Source: Paenibacillus rubinfantis
GTDB lineage: Bacteria; Bacillota; Bacilli; Paenibacillales; Paenibacillaceae
Reading direction: 5' to 3'
Length of the DNA: 64,000 bases
Assembly (NCBI RefSeq): GCF_001486505.1
Contig: NZ_LN909066.1
Coordinates: 1,406,452-1,470,451, forward strand
The notes below the pieces were generated by a model. The model was not told the origin of the DNA, did no database searches, and was given only the letters and a program-made list of their open reading frames with translations. Shown in pieces: positions 1 through 8,309 of the stretch (the first letter of the stretch is position 1; each line of letters starts with the position of its first letter). The position numbers were made by a program, and so were the translations under genes.

Positions 1-1102
1 CCGGCGTGCCGATGAAGCTGCCGCGAGGCGTTGCGGCCTGCAGCGCCACTTGTCGCAGCGTCAGCCCTTTATCCTTGGCGTCTTTTTTGATTTTGTCCGT
101 GCCGCTTTGGAAGCTGTTTCTGCCTAGGTCCCCAAGTTCCGGGAATGGCTCGTCAAGCGGGTATTGGGAGAAGTCGTGGTGCTCGAAGAAGCGTCCCAAA
201 TAATCCAAGGCATTCTCGATCGTCACCAGGCTGGCAACCTCTTGGTACTTGCGTTCCGCTTCCTCCGGGGTACGGCCAACGATCGGACTGATCCCCGGAA
301 AGATCAGAACTTCCTCCGGATTTCGCCCAAACGAAGTGGCACGGGACTTCACGTCTTGATAAAAAGCCTGCGCATCCTCTATCGTCTCATGCCCCGTAAA
401 CACGGAATCCGCATGCTTTGCCGCGTAATTTTTGCCGACCTCGGACGAGCCTGCTTGGAAGATCACCGGCTGTCCCTGCTTAGAACGGGCGATATTCAGG
501 GGCCCTTTCACCGAGAAGAACTCCCCGACGTGATTCAGCGTGTGCATTTTGTCCGGATCAAAAAATACCCCCGTCTCCTTATCCCGCACGAAGGCGTCGT
601 CCTCCCAAGAATCCCACAGGCCGCGGGTTACCTCCAGAAATTCGGTGGCAATCCGGTAACGTTTGTCATGGTCCGGATGCTCCTTCTTCCCATAGTTTAG
701 CGCGGAGCCTTCCAGGGGGGATGTCACGATGTTCCAGCCTGCACGCCCGCCGCTGATCATGTCTAAGGAGGCGAACTGCCGGGCAACGGTAAACGGCTCG
801 CTGTACGATGTGGACAACGTCCCAACCAGACCGACATGCTTGCTGACCGCTGCCAAGGCGCTGAGGAGTGTTATGGGCTCAAAGCGATTCAGGAAATGGG
901 GGATCGATTTCTCCGTGATATATAAGCCGTCCGCAATAAACACCAGATCGAATTTACCGGCCTCCGCCTTTTGCACCCAGCGTTTGTATACGTCGATATT
1001 GATGCTGGCGTCAGGCTGCACATCCGGATGGCGCCACAAGGAGGTTCCTCCTCCGACCCCGTGCAGTAACGCACCCAATTTGAGTTGTTTTGGCTTCGCC
1101 AT
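1..1102 (-). CDS. cmoJ: CmoJ/YtnJ-like flavin-dependent monooxygenase, 3' end outside window
   Basis: The reading frame starts at ATG 1102, eight bases after AAGGAGG, and runs off the left edge, giving 367 visible residues. The protein begins [19 protein letters not shown] and contains [33 protein letters not shown] and [11 protein letters not shown], all characteristic of the NtaA/SnaA/DszA class of two-component FMN-dependent monooxygenases; full members are about 440 residues. The closest pattern I recall is B. subtilis YtnJ (CmoJ), which oxidatively cleaves N-acetylated S-substituted cysteines using reduced flavin supplied by a partner reductase. It is the last visible gene of the minus-strand operon with transporter, deacylase and regulator, which supports a role in sulfur salvage. 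No reductase is visible; it could lie beyond the edge. Confidence 0.85.
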   Translation of the reverse strand, partial: MAKPKQLKLGALLHGVGGGTSLWRHPDVQPDASINIDVYKRWVQKAEAGKFDLVFIADGLYITEKSIPHFLNRFEPITLLSALAAVSKHVGLVGTLSTSYSEPFTVARQFASLDMISGGRAGWNIVTSPLEGSALNYGKKEHPDHDKRYRIATEFLEVTRGLWDSWEDDAFVRDKETGVFFDPDKMHTLNHVGEFFSVKGPLNIARSKQGQPVIFQAGSSEVGKNYAAKHADSVFTGHETIEDAQAFYQDVKSRATSFGRNPEEVLIFPGISPIVGRTPEEAERKYQEVASLVTIENALDYLGRFFEHHDFSQYPLDEPFPELGDLGRNSFQSGTDKIKKDAKDKGLTLRQVALQAATPRGSFIGTP

Positions 1103-1159
1103 AATTTCGTTCCTCCTTATCGATTAGGTATCCATTCCTTATTCTCATCCATCCCTTGC

Positions 1160-1627
1160 TCAGGCGATCTCGGCCGCTTGTTTGATTCGATCGATTTGCT
1201 CCAAGTGACGTTGCACGTGGCGGGTAAAGGACTCCACGATATCTGTGAGGGTGACAGTCTCCCCCTTGGCATTCACCCCGGTTTTCTCCAGGTCGGCTGC
1301 ATCCAGACGGCTTAACAGCAAACTGTTATACAGCAGCAAAGCGTGGAAGACCTGCAATACGTCGGCTACGTTGCCCAAGTTCGCATATTGTCCACTGACC
1401 CAGGCATCTTGGTTAAAAGCCGGCAGCCGGACCGTCGTCCCCGCCAGAATATCCCGGATCCGAAAGGAAGTGACGATGCTGTGATCCACCAAGTGGGACA
1501 GCACCTCCAGCACGCTCCAGCTCTCCGGCTTCGACTTCCATGTCGTCTGCTCTTCGCTGAGGCCATCAATGGCCGTAACGAGCTGACCATGCGTATTTAA
1601 AAAAGCTTCAAAATTCACTTTAGTCAT
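1160..1627 (-). CDS. DinB-superfamily protein (putative metal-dependent thiol S-transferase)
   Basis: A 155-residue protein starting MTKVNFEAF. I chose ATG 1627 because GGAGAGG precedes it and because the longer frame would overlap the upstream deacylase gene. It shows the DinB four-helix pattern, with SWSVLEVLSHLVDH near residues 36-49 and RHVQRHLEQI near 137-146, supplying the histidines that bind the metal in this superfamily. DinB/YfiT/BstA proteins include bacillithiol-, mycothiol- and glutathione-type S-transferases and hydrolases; others have no known activity. It sits 16 bp after the M20 deacylase and 57 bp before the CmoJ-like gene, so it is probably co-transcribed. A role in moving or releasing a thiol adduct would fit the operon but is inference. 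Confidence 0.82.
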   Translation of the reverse strand: MTKVNFEAFLNTHGQLVTAIDGLSEEQTTWKSKPESWSVLEVLSHLVDHSIVTSFRIRDILAGTTVRLPAFNQDAWVSGQYANLGNVADVLQVFHALLLYNSLLLSRLDAADLEKTGVNAKGETVTLTDIVESFTRHVQRHLEQIDRIKQAAEIA

Positions 1628-1643
1628 GCGATCCAATCCTCTC

Positions 1644-2909
1644 CTATCCCTTAGTCCGACTGTCATTTGAATCCCCAATTGGCTCGTCTGAACGACAATG
1701 CTCATCGAAGTGCGCCGCCTTCCTTCCGGACGTGCTCCCGCTCAAACCTTCCAATGCCCGCTCGGCCAGCTTCGTAAAGAAGCCGATGCTTACCGGAATG
1801 GCCCGCTCGTCAAGATCGAAGGCCGGATGATGCCATTCCTTCGGTCCCCCCGTCCCCATAAAGACGAAGAGGCCGGGAATTTCCCGTTGATACCAGGAAA
1901 AATCCTCTCCTGCGGGCGAAGGAACCGGCGTTACGGCCCGGTACCCCGCCGCCTCCGCTGCGGCTTCCCCGAGCTCTGCCAGCGCCGGATCGTTCAGCAC
2001 GGGCGGCGGACCTTCAATCCAACGGACGGAAGCCGTTGTGCCAAATGCAGCCGCCACGCCTTGAACGACCTCATCGAAGCGCCGCAGCACCCGCTGCCGC
2101 ACCTCCTCGTCGAAGGTCCGGATCGTGCCCTCCAGCAGCGCCGTTTCGGGAACGACGTTCCAGGCCGTGCCGCTGTGCAGCTTCGTAACGCTGATGACGG
2201 CGCTCTCCAGGGAGCCCACGTTCCGGCTCACGATCGATTGCAGCGCCGTCACGAGATGTGCCGCGGTAACGATCGGGTCGTTGCCGGCTTCCGGCACGGC
2301 CGCATGGGTTCCCCGCCCGGCGATCTCGACGACAAAGCCGTCGGCGGCGGCCATCAGCGGCCCGCTTTTGATCCCGATCGTCCCGACGGGAAGATCGGGC
2401 TTATTGTGCATGCCGAAGATGGCATGCACCCCATCAAGCGCCCCGCTCGCGATGACTTGCCGCGCGCCTTTGGCCTTCTCTTCGGCTGGCTGGAAGATCA
2501 GCCGAACCGTGCCCTTGAGCTGCGCCTCCCGGGCTTTCAACGCATACGCCGTACCGATCAAGGCGGCGGTATGGAAATCATGCCCGCACGCGTGCATCTT
2601 GCCGGGATTCGCCGAGGCGAACGGGAGTCCCGTCTCCTCCTGAATCGGCAAGGCGTCGATATCCGCCCGAAGCGCGATAACCGGCCCTTCCCGGACTCCG
2701 CCAACCTCGGCGATCAGCCCCGTCGCCAGCGGAACGTCCAGGATCCGGATGCCCGCTTCCTCCAGCCAGCCGCGGATTCGGCGGGTCGTCTCGAACTCCT
2801 CGTTCGACAGCTCCGGATACCGGTGCAGCTCCCGGCGAATCTCCACGACCCGCTCTGCCGTAAGCCCGGACGATGGCCATTGCATCGTATGGGTATCGTT
2901 ATTGGACAT
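1644..2909 (-). CDS. M20 family amidohydrolase/deacetylase (SndA/YtnL/YxeP-like)
   Basis: A 421-residue M20-family metallopeptidase/deacylase. RRELHRYPELSNEE (about 25-38), ALRADIDALPI (79-89), HACGHD (106-111), the paired glutamates of QPAEEKAKGA (140-149) and the C-terminal PAGEDFSWY/HHPAFD motifs hold the metal ligands and catalytic base. In B. subtilis the equivalents in the ytmI and yxe operons (YtnL, YxeP) remove the N-acetyl group from cysteine derivatives after monooxygenase cleavage; hippurate hydrolase or IAA-amino-acid hydrolase activity are other family possibilities. The start at 2909 overlaps the preceding monooxygenase gene by 11 bp, indicating translational coupling, and GGAGGCGG lies before it. 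The last 30 or so residues (GRKAAHFDEHCRSDEP onward) extend beyond the usual family end. Confidence 0.9.
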   Translation of the reverse strand: MSNNDTHTMQWPSSGLTAERVVEIRRELHRYPELSNEEFETTRRIRGWLEEAGIRILDVPLATGLIAEVGGVREGPVIALRADIDALPIQEETGLPFASANPGKMHACGHDFHTAALIGTAYALKAREAQLKGTVRLIFQPAEEKAKGARQVIASGALDGVHAIFGMHNKPDLPVGTIGIKSGPLMAAADGFVVEIAGRGTHAAVPEAGNDPIVTAAHLVTALQSIVSRNVGSLESAVISVTKLHSGTAWNVVPETALLEGTIRTFDEEVRQRVLRRFDEVVQGVAAAFGTTASVRWIEGPPPVLNDPALAELGEAAAEAAGYRAVTPVPSPAGEDFSWYQREIPGLFVFMGTGGPKEWHHPAFDLDERAIPVSIGFFTKLAERALEGLSGSTSGRKAAHFDEHCRSDEPIGDSNDSRTKG

Positions 2910-3927
2910 GTTCCGCCTCCGCCGTCACTTCAACCAAAGCGTCGCAAAGCAGTTCAAAAGAGCGCACTCGCTTCTCAAATGGGCTGATATTGCTGGTGAC
3001 GATCACTTCCTCGATGCCGGTGTCTCGCTGCAGCGCCAGCAACTGCTCGCGGACGGCTTCCTTGGTGCCTTTAATAATCCAGGGCTCCTGCTCCTCAATC
3101 GTATATGGCTCTCCCGCCTGCCGGCCGAACTCCTCCGCTTGCTCCCGCGTCCCAAGCGTCACCGTTTTACCGCTGTCCAGCCGCACCTTCACGACCTTCT
3201 GCTTGCCGGCAAGCTCGGCAGCTTCCGCCTCCGAATCGGCGACCACCACAGACAACGCCAGGATGACTTGGGGCTCCAAGCCCTGCGACGAATCGAAGCT
3301 CTCCCGGTAGGTCTGTATCGCCTTAAGTGCAATCGCCGGATCCCCGTTAATGAACAGGGAGTACACGTACGGTAAACCTAGCTCGGCGGCGATTTTGGCA
3401 CTGTCCACACTCGCGCCAAGCACATAGAGCTCGGGGGCTTGCGCCGGACGCGGGGCCGCGCGCAGACCGGCCAGCGGATGGTTTGCCTCCAGGCGGTCCT
3501 GCACGTACTTGCGCAGCTCCACGATTTTGTCCGTCAGGGAAGCCGATTCGCGTGAGCCTTGTTGCAAAGCCTGCGTGCTCTTCGGCAATCCTCCGGGAGC
3601 CCGGCCGACGCCAAGGTCCACCCGCCCCGGCTCCAGGGAAGCCAGCACGTTAAAGTTCTCCGCCACCTTATAAGGGCTGTAATGCTGGAGCATCACACCG
3701 CCGGAGCCGATGCGGATCGTGCTCGTTCGGGCCAGGAGGTAGGAGATCAGCACCTCCGGCGAGGAACCGGCCACCTGCTCCGAATCATGATGCTCCGATA
3801 CCCAAAACCGTCGGAACCCCAGCTCCTCCGATCTTTGAGCCAGCAAAACGGTATGCGCAAACGCCTGCTCCGCCGTTTCTCCCGGGTATATCGGGCTTTG
3901 ATCCAACACGCTAATCGTGAGTCCCAT
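2899..3927 (-). CDS. LLM-class flavin-dependent oxidoreductase, YtmO/MsnO8-like
   Basis: A 342-residue bacterial-luciferase-like (alpha/beta-barrel) FMN or F420-type oxidoreductase. The N-terminus MGLTISVLDQSPIYPGETAEQAF, the FRRFWVSEHHD segment, GSGGVMLQHYSPYKVAENF and LGVGRAPGG are typical of the MsnO8/YtmO subfamily. In B. subtilis ytmO is in the cystine/S-alkylcysteine operon next to tcyN, exactly the neighbour seen here (the ATPase gene ends 26 bp upstream), so it probably oxidises an S-substituted cysteine or a breakdown product. GAGGAGG lies eight bases before ATG 3927. The 3' end overlaps the deacylase start by 11 bp. The precise substrate cannot be told from sequence. Confidence 0.87.
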   Translation of the reverse strand: MGLTISVLDQSPIYPGETAEQAFAHTVLLAQRSEELGFRRFWVSEHHDSEQVAGSSPEVLISYLLARTSTIRIGSGGVMLQHYSPYKVAENFNVLASLEPGRVDLGVGRAPGGLPKSTQALQQGSRESASLTDKIVELRKYVQDRLEANHPLAGLRAAPRPAQAPELYVLGASVDSAKIAAELGLPYVYSLFINGDPAIALKAIQTYRESFDSSQGLEPQVILALSVVVADSEAEAAELAGKQKVVKVRLDSGKTVTLGTREQAEEFGRQAGEPYTIEEQEPWIIKGTKEAVREQLLALQRDTGIEEVIVTSNISPFEKRVRSFELLCDALVEVTAEAEHVQ

Positions 3928-3953
3928 CTCTTTCGCCTCCTCAATCCGAAATG

Positions 3954-4706
3954 CTAAATACTGTAGCTGAGCTCGGGGGTAATCCGTTTCAGAAACTGCT
4001 TCGTCCGTTCTTCGCGCGGGTGGTACAGCAGCTCTGCCGGGCTCCCTTCTTCCACGATGACGCCGCCGTCCATAAACACGACGTGATTGGCTACGTCGCG
4101 GGCAAAGCCGATCTCATGGGTTACGACGATCATCGTGATCCCTTCCTTGGCGATCTTGCGAATGACCTCCAGCACTTCGCCAACCAGCTCCGGGTCCAGC
4201 GCCGACGTAGGTTCGTCGAACAGAATCACCTCCGGCTCCAAGGCCAGCGCCCGGGCGATGCCTACCCGTTGCTGCTGCCCGCCCGACAGCTGGCTCGGAT
4301 AAGCGTCCAGCTTGCCGGCCAAACCTACCTTCTCCAGCAGCGCAATGCTGCGGGCTTTGGCTTCCTCTTTGGGGATTTTTTTGACGATAACCAGACCTTC
4401 CATCACGTTCTCCAGGGCCGTCTTATGCTTAAACAAGTTATATTGCTGGAACACCATCGCCGACTTTTGCCGGAGGGCATGGATGTCTTTCTTCGTCGCC
4501 CGGCTGCACTCCAGGCGGAAGTCGCCGATGACCATCTCGCCGCCGCTAGGCTTCTCCAAATAGTTGATGCATCGCAGCAACGTCGTTTTGCCGGAACCGC
4601 TGGGCCCCAGAATAACCACGACATCGCCTTGGTTTACCGTGAGATCGATCGATTTTAACACCTGCTGGCGCCCAAAGGACTTGGAAATATGACGAAGCTG
4701 CATCAT
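3954..4706 (-). CDS. Polar amino acid ABC transporter ATP-binding protein (TcyN/YxeO-like)
   Basis: A 250-residue ATPase of the polar-amino-acid uptake family. Walker A GPSGSGKTT is at 34-42, the Q-loop at FQQYN, the ABC signature LSGGQQQRVGIARAL from 140, Walker B ILFDEP at 161-166, and the H-loop is VVTHEIGFA. It powers import through the two permeases encoded just upstream; its start overlaps the end of the second permease by 4 bp, so subunit synthesis is coupled. Next to a YtmO-like gene it best matches TcyN, the cystine/S-methylcysteine importer ATPase of B. subtilis, though GlnQ/ArtM-type specificity cannot be excluded from sequence alone. Confidence 0.92.
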   Translation of the reverse strand: MMQLRHISKSFGRQQVLKSIDLTVNQGDVVVILGPSGSGKTTLLRCINYLEKPSGGEMVIGDFRLECSRATKKDIHALRQKSAMVFQQYNLFKHKTALENVMEGLVIVKKIPKEEAKARSIALLEKVGLAGKLDAYPSQLSGGQQQRVGIARALALEPEVILFDEPTSALDPELVGEVLEVIRKIAKEGITMIVVTHEIGFARDVANHVVFMDGGVIVEEGSPAELLYHPREERTKQFLKRITPELSYSI

Positions 4707-5413
4707 GCCACTCCCCCCCGATTGTAGAGTTGTATTCGTTTCTCGAGCCGGGCCGTTAACCGTTCAATCAGGACCGTCAGCCCCCAGAAAATGACCGCCG
4801 CCGCCAAATAGGCCTCAAAAAACTTCCAGTTGGTCGAAGCGACGATTTGCGCTTTGGCGTTAATATCCACGACGGAGACGGTAAAAGCCAACGTCGAACC
4901 GTGCAGCATCCCGATTACCGAGTTGGATAAATTGGGAAGGCTGACCGCCAGCGCCTGGGGGAACACGATCCGCCGCAGCGCTTGGAACGTTGTCATCCCA
5001 ACGGAATAAGCAGCCTCCAACTGCCCCCGGTTCACCGCCAGCAAACCCGAACGGACCACCTCGGACATATAAGCCCCGGCCGTGATGGAAAATGAAATGA
5101 AGGCAAAAGCAATCATCGGGATGGAGGTGGATTTGAACCCCCAGCCAAACCAACCGGATAAGCCGTCAAGGATTACCGGCAAACCGAAGTAAATCAGGAG
5201 TAGGTGCGTAAGCATCGGCGTGCCGCGAATAAAGGTGACGTAAGCGATGGAGATCGGACCTAGCACAGGAACCCGATACAACCTGAATAGTGCGGTGAGC
5301 ACGCCAATAACAAAGCCAACCGAGACGGACACGGCGGTGATGAATAACGTGGTGGGAATTGCAGACAGCAGTTGAAGGAACGCCGTCCAGATAAATGAGG
5401 GGTCGATTTTCAT
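4703..5413 (-). CDS. Amino acid ABC transporter permease (TcyM/TcyL-like)
   Basis: A 236-residue HisM/GlnP-family integral membrane permease with about five hydrophobic segments. GTPMLTHLLLIYFGLP and the cytoplasmic loop YSVGMTTFQALRRIVFPQALAVSLP are the conserved features; the latter is the EAA motif that docks to the ATPase. It begins 4 bp inside the end of the first permease gene and overlaps the ATPase gene by 4 bp, a tight three-gene transport cassette. It pairs with the 5410-6195 permease to form a heterodimeric channel in the cytoplasmic membrane, probably for cystine or S-substituted cysteines given the operon. Confidence 0.9.
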   Translation of the reverse strand: MKIDPSFIWTAFLQLLSAIPTTLFITAVSVSVGFVIGVLTALFRLYRVPVLGPISIAYVTFIRGTPMLTHLLLIYFGLPVILDGLSGWFGWGFKSTSIPMIAFAFISFSITAGAYMSEVVRSGLLAVNRGQLEAAYSVGMTTFQALRRIVFPQALAVSLPNLSNSVIGMLHGSTLAFTVSVVDINAKAQIVASTNWKFFEAYLAAAVIFWGLTVLIERLTARLEKRIQLYNRGGVA

Positions 5414-6195
5414 AGCTTCGCGCCTCCTTTTTCCGCGCCGATCCCGGCGAACATGCCTCGGAGCGACGGCTTCCGCTCGATGCGAAATCTCCTTCTCTGC
5501 TCCCCATCCGGCTGCTCATGCCTCAGCAAACGCTGTTCGGCAGCGCGCAGCAGCTTCTCTAACGTGAAGCTTACGATCAGATAAATGAACGCCAAAGCCA
5601 GATAAGCTTCGATAAAATGCTGGGTGAGCGCGCCTAACGTCTGGGCTTTTCCGGTTAATTCCATCACGCCCAGGGTAAACGCCAGCGAAGTATCCTTCAG
5701 CAAAGCGATCACCATATTCGAAAATACCGGCACCGCAACCGCCAGCGCCTGCGGCAATACGATTCTTGCAAACGCCTGATGCCCCTTCATCCCCACGGCG
5801 TAAGCCGCTTCGACCTGCCCCCGATCCACGGCCGTCACCGATGCGCGGATGGTCTCCGACATAAAAGCTCCCGTATGCAGACCGTAGGTCAAAATGACGA
5901 AGAACAATACGGGCGCGCGGGAGAGATCCAGGTGGCCCAGCTTCAACAGCTCCGGCAAGCCATAATAGAACAGGAACAATTGGATTAAAATCGGCGTCCC
6001 TCTGAAAAACGAGACGTATACCTTGGAAAACTGCTCCAATACCGGAATCCGGTACAGCCGAGGCAATGCGATCAAAAAACCAACCACGATCCCCGTCAAC
6101 AACGACCCGCCCACGATCAGCAGCGTAACGCCCAGCGTCGACCACAGCTTCGAAAAGGCGCCGATCACGAAGGAAAAATCAAACGGTGCCCCCAC
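5410..6195 (-). CDS. Amino acid ABC transporter permease (TcyL-like)
   Basis: A HisM-family permease of about 261 residues. I start it at GTG 6195 (protein beginning with GAPFDFSFVIGAFSKLW after the initiator) because AAAGGAGGGAG lies just upstream and because the longer frame to 6258 would overlap the solute-binding gene by 34 bp. It carries the GTPILIQLFLFYYGLPEL motif and the EAA loop YAVGMKGHQAFARIVLPQALAVAVP. Its C-terminus has a charged tail (RRFRIERKPSLRGMFAGIGAEKGG) longer than in most family members. The second permease gene overlaps it by 4 bp. Together they form the membrane channel of the importer. Confidence 0.88.
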   Translation of the reverse strand: MGAPFDFSFVIGAFSKLWSTLGVTLLIVGGSLLTGIVVGFLIALPRLYRIPVLEQFSKVYVSFFRGTPILIQLFLFYYGLPELLKLGHLDLSRAPVLFFVILTYGLHTGAFMSETIRASVTAVDRGQVEAAYAVGMKGHQAFARIVLPQALAVAVPVFSNMVIALLKDTSLAFTLGVMELTGKAQTLGALTQHFIEAYLALAFIYLIVSFTLEKLLRAAEQRLLRHEQPDGEQRRRFRIERKPSLRGMFAGIGAEKGGAKL

Positions 6196-6224
6196 GGAAT
6201 CTCCCTCCTTTCCCGTCTTGTGGA

Positions 6225-7058
6225 TTAGTTTTCCGATGTAAAGTCGTCCCCAAGCCATTCCTTGCTTAACTTGCCTAATGTCCCGTCCGCTTTCAATTCC
6301 TTAATCACCTCATCGATCGCGTCCGACAGCTTCTGTCCCTCCGGATCGTCCTTGCGGAAGACGAAGAGAATATCGGCTTGCGAGAGCTCCTCCCCGGTCG
6401 CCTTTAGCTTCCCTTGAGGATCGATCAGCGAAAGCGAGAAATCCGCTGCCAATGTGGCATCCACGCGCCCGGAGGTGATTTGGCTAACCGTATCATTGGC
6501 TGCGCCGTTCTGGTACACGATCTCGATGGCGTTGTTATTTTCCTTATTGTAGTTCTCCAAAATTTGCGCCTGTGCGCTGGTTGCCGAGGTCAGCACCTTT
6601 TTCCCCTTCAAATCGTCCAGCGACTGAATCGTATCGTTGTCTTTCGCGACGATGATTTTGTTTCTCCAATGCGCGTAAGGTTCTTTATTAAACAGGTACT
6701 TCTCAGACCGCTCCGGGTTCTTCTCCATCTCGTGGGCAACAAAATCAATCTTCTTCGTCTCCAAGCTCAGCAGCAGGTTGGAAAATTCCTGGGTCTGGAA
6801 CTCGAATTCATATTCCGTCAGACGGTTATCAATTTCGCGGACAAGCTCAACGTCAAACCCGGTCAGCTTCCCGTTCTCGTCAATAAAGCATACCTTCGGG
6901 AATCCGGTGCCCGTACCTACGATAATTTTCTTGACCTCCCCCGAAGCTGCGCTCGCCGCAGCATCCTTCGATTCCGTCCCGCTGGACGCCCCCGCCCCGC
7001 ACCCTGCCAGGACTCCCGTTAATACCAGCACGGCCGCCGCACTTAACCATCTCTTCAT
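6225..7058 (-). CDS. Family 3 amino-acid-binding lipoprotein (TcyJ/TcyK-like)
   Basis: A 277-residue extracellular solute-binding protein. Residues 1-19 form a lipoprotein signal ending in lipobox LAGC with Cys20 as the lipidated residue, so it is tethered to the outer face of the membrane. The mature part is a periplasmic-binding-protein type 2 fold, with FIDENGKLTGFDVELVREI, SGRVDATLAADFSL and the final KLSKEWLGDDFT being typical of family 3. It delivers substrate to the two permeases downstream. B. subtilis tcyJKLMN has two binding proteins, here there is one, as in yxeM. It is the first structural gene after the LysR gene, with a 102-bp gap at 7059-7160 that may hold the regulated promoter. 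Confidence 0.9.
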   Translation of the reverse strand: MKRWLSAAAVLVLTGVLAGCGAGASSGTESKDAAASAASGEVKKIIVGTGTGFPKVCFIDENGKLTGFDVELVREIDNRLTEYEFEFQTQEFSNLLLSLETKKIDFVAHEMEKNPERSEKYLFNKEPYAHWRNKIIVAKDNDTIQSLDDLKGKKVLTSATSAQAQILENYNKENNNAIEIVYQNGAANDTVSQITSGRVDATLAADFSLSLIDPQGKLKATGEELSQADILFVFRKDDPEGQKLSDAIDEVIKELKADGTLGKLSKEWLGDDFTSEN

Positions 7059-7160
7059 ATCTCTAACCCCTTCCCCATTTCCGATTTCTTTGTTTTACAA
7101 TCCCTATAAGTTTAGTCAGGATTATGTTGACACTACTTTACTGTGATTTTTATTACACGT

Positions 7161-8072
7161 CTAATCGAGTTTTTCTATGGGTACATGCAATTCGTTGATA
7201 GGAGGAAGGGAGCCTAATTCCAATAAGGCGCCCATAAAGACGTTGTTCTCGCCGCTGAGGGAAATGAGGTGGGTTTGCAAGGAGACGCCCGCCGTCTCAA
7301 GGATGTCGACCGGTACGAGGCTTCCCTCCTGCACTTCGTGTCTAGCAGACAAACCGGGGAGAAAGCAAATACCGGCCCGGTTTAACACGAGCTTCTTGGC
7401 GGTCTCGGCATTGTCGACCTGAAATACGATGTTCGGCGGCTGCTCCAGGTTTTCGAAGGCGCGGTGAATTCGCATCCAGTCGAGGGAGCCGCACTCGAAG
7501 AACACCAGGGGTTCCCGCCGGATGTCGCGGATGGATGCACTTCCTGCCGTGGCAAGTGGATGATCCTTATATACGTAAAGCCGGATGGGGTCATCGTAGA
7601 AGGGATAGGATTGAAAGGCCGGGCTCATCTGCTTGCGCGCAAAAGCCAGGTTGATTTCCTTGGCCGCCAGCTTCGCCGCAAGGACGTCGGTTGGACCGGT
7701 GGTTACCTTGAAATTGATCAACGGGAATCGTTGATGCAGAAGCATAAGCAAGTGAGGCATCAAATAGTTAGACACAGAGACGGTACTGCCGATCCGGAGC
7801 TCCTCAGGGGTTCCCGGCCGGGTATGGAGATGATGTTTTCCCTTCTGATAGGTCTGAAGGATTTGCTGGGCATACGGAAGGAATTGCTTGCCTTTCTCCG
7901 TTAATTGAATGTGTTTCCCCAAGCGATCGAACAACCGGCAATCCAGCTCCCGTTCCAACGATTGGATCCGCGCGGTCACCGTCGGCTGCGAAAGGAAGAG
8001 GACCTCCGCGGCTTTGTTGAAGCTGCCGTAGTGATTGATGTATACAAATGCCTCGATATGATCGATGTTCAC
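7161..8072 (-). CDS. LysR-family transcriptional regulator (AscR/YtlI-like candidate)
   Basis: A 303-residue LysR-type regulator. I start at GTG 8072 (VNIDHIEAFVYINHYGSF) because GGGGAGGG precedes it by about six bases; the frame could extend to 8105 but that lacks a ribosome site. Residues 1-60 form the winged helix-turn-helix (FNKAAEVLFLSQPTVTARIQSLERELDCRLFDR), followed by a two-lobed effector domain. In B. subtilis the LysR protein YtlI/AscR sits beside and activates the ytmI sulfur operon; the position here, directly upstream of the transporter genes, suggests the same job, probably sensing a cysteine precursor such as O-acetylserine. A sigma-A-type promoter and a 12-bp palindrome lie upstream. 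That the regulator controls the operon is inferred from context. Confidence 0.85.
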   Translation of the reverse strand: MNIDHIEAFVYINHYGSFNKAAEVLFLSQPTVTARIQSLERELDCRLFDRLGKHIQLTEKGKQFLPYAQQILQTYQKGKHHLHTRPGTPEELRIGSTVSVSNYLMPHLLMLLHQRFPLINFKVTTGPTDVLAAKLAAKEINLAFARKQMSPAFQSYPFYDDPIRLYVYKDHPLATAGSASIRDIRREPLVFFECGSLDWMRIHRAFENLEQPPNIVFQVDNAETAKKLVLNRAGICFLPGLSARHEVQEGSLVPVDILETAGVSLQTHLISLSGENNVFMGALLELGSLPPINELHVPIEKLD

Positions 8073-8112
8073 ATGGGTCCCTCCCCTAACGTATTTATAT
8101 CTCACTATACCA

Positions 8113-8125
8113 ATCTATATAGATG
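8113..8125. promoter_or_regulatory. Palindrome, candidate LysR-family autoregulatory site
   Basis: The perfect 12-bp dyad ATCTATATAGAT (8114-8125), flanked by CC and GG, lies between the LysR promoter and its GTG start, just downstream of the predicted transcription start. LysR proteins usually bind T-N11-A dyads near their own promoter. The assignment is from position and symmetry only. Confidence 0.4.
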
Positions 8126-8145
8126 GTTTTATAAAATTATCCTTT

Positions 8146-8174
8146 ATCTTAGGGAGCCCGCCACTTTTTGTCAA
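8146..8174 (-). promoter_or_regulatory. Sigma-A-type promoter for the LysR gene
   Basis: On the minus strand TTGACA (8174-8169) is followed by a 17-bp spacer and TAAGAT (8151-8146), about 75 bp upstream of the GTG start at 8072. The -35 is a perfect consensus and the -10 matches at four of six positions. Confidence 0.65.
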
Positions 8175-8309
8175 TCCTCCGATATAGAATTTTTTAATGG
8201 ATGTGTTAATAATTTTATATTCCGATGCGTTTAGTTGGTATTTAGTCTATACTAGGTTCACTTTACCTGATTTGATGAATGAACTACCTCGATAAGGAGT
8301 GTTGGAGAG

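Noticed and set aside
1698-2987. 429-residue plus-strand open frame
   Set aside because: It lies opposite the M20 deacylase gene, is Arg/Pro-rich and has no ribosome site or motif; it is a GC-rich shadow.
7059-7160. S-box or T-box leader upstream of the cysteine-type transporter
   Set aside because: The gap is 102 bp with no conserved motifs or terminator; regulation by the LysR protein is simpler.
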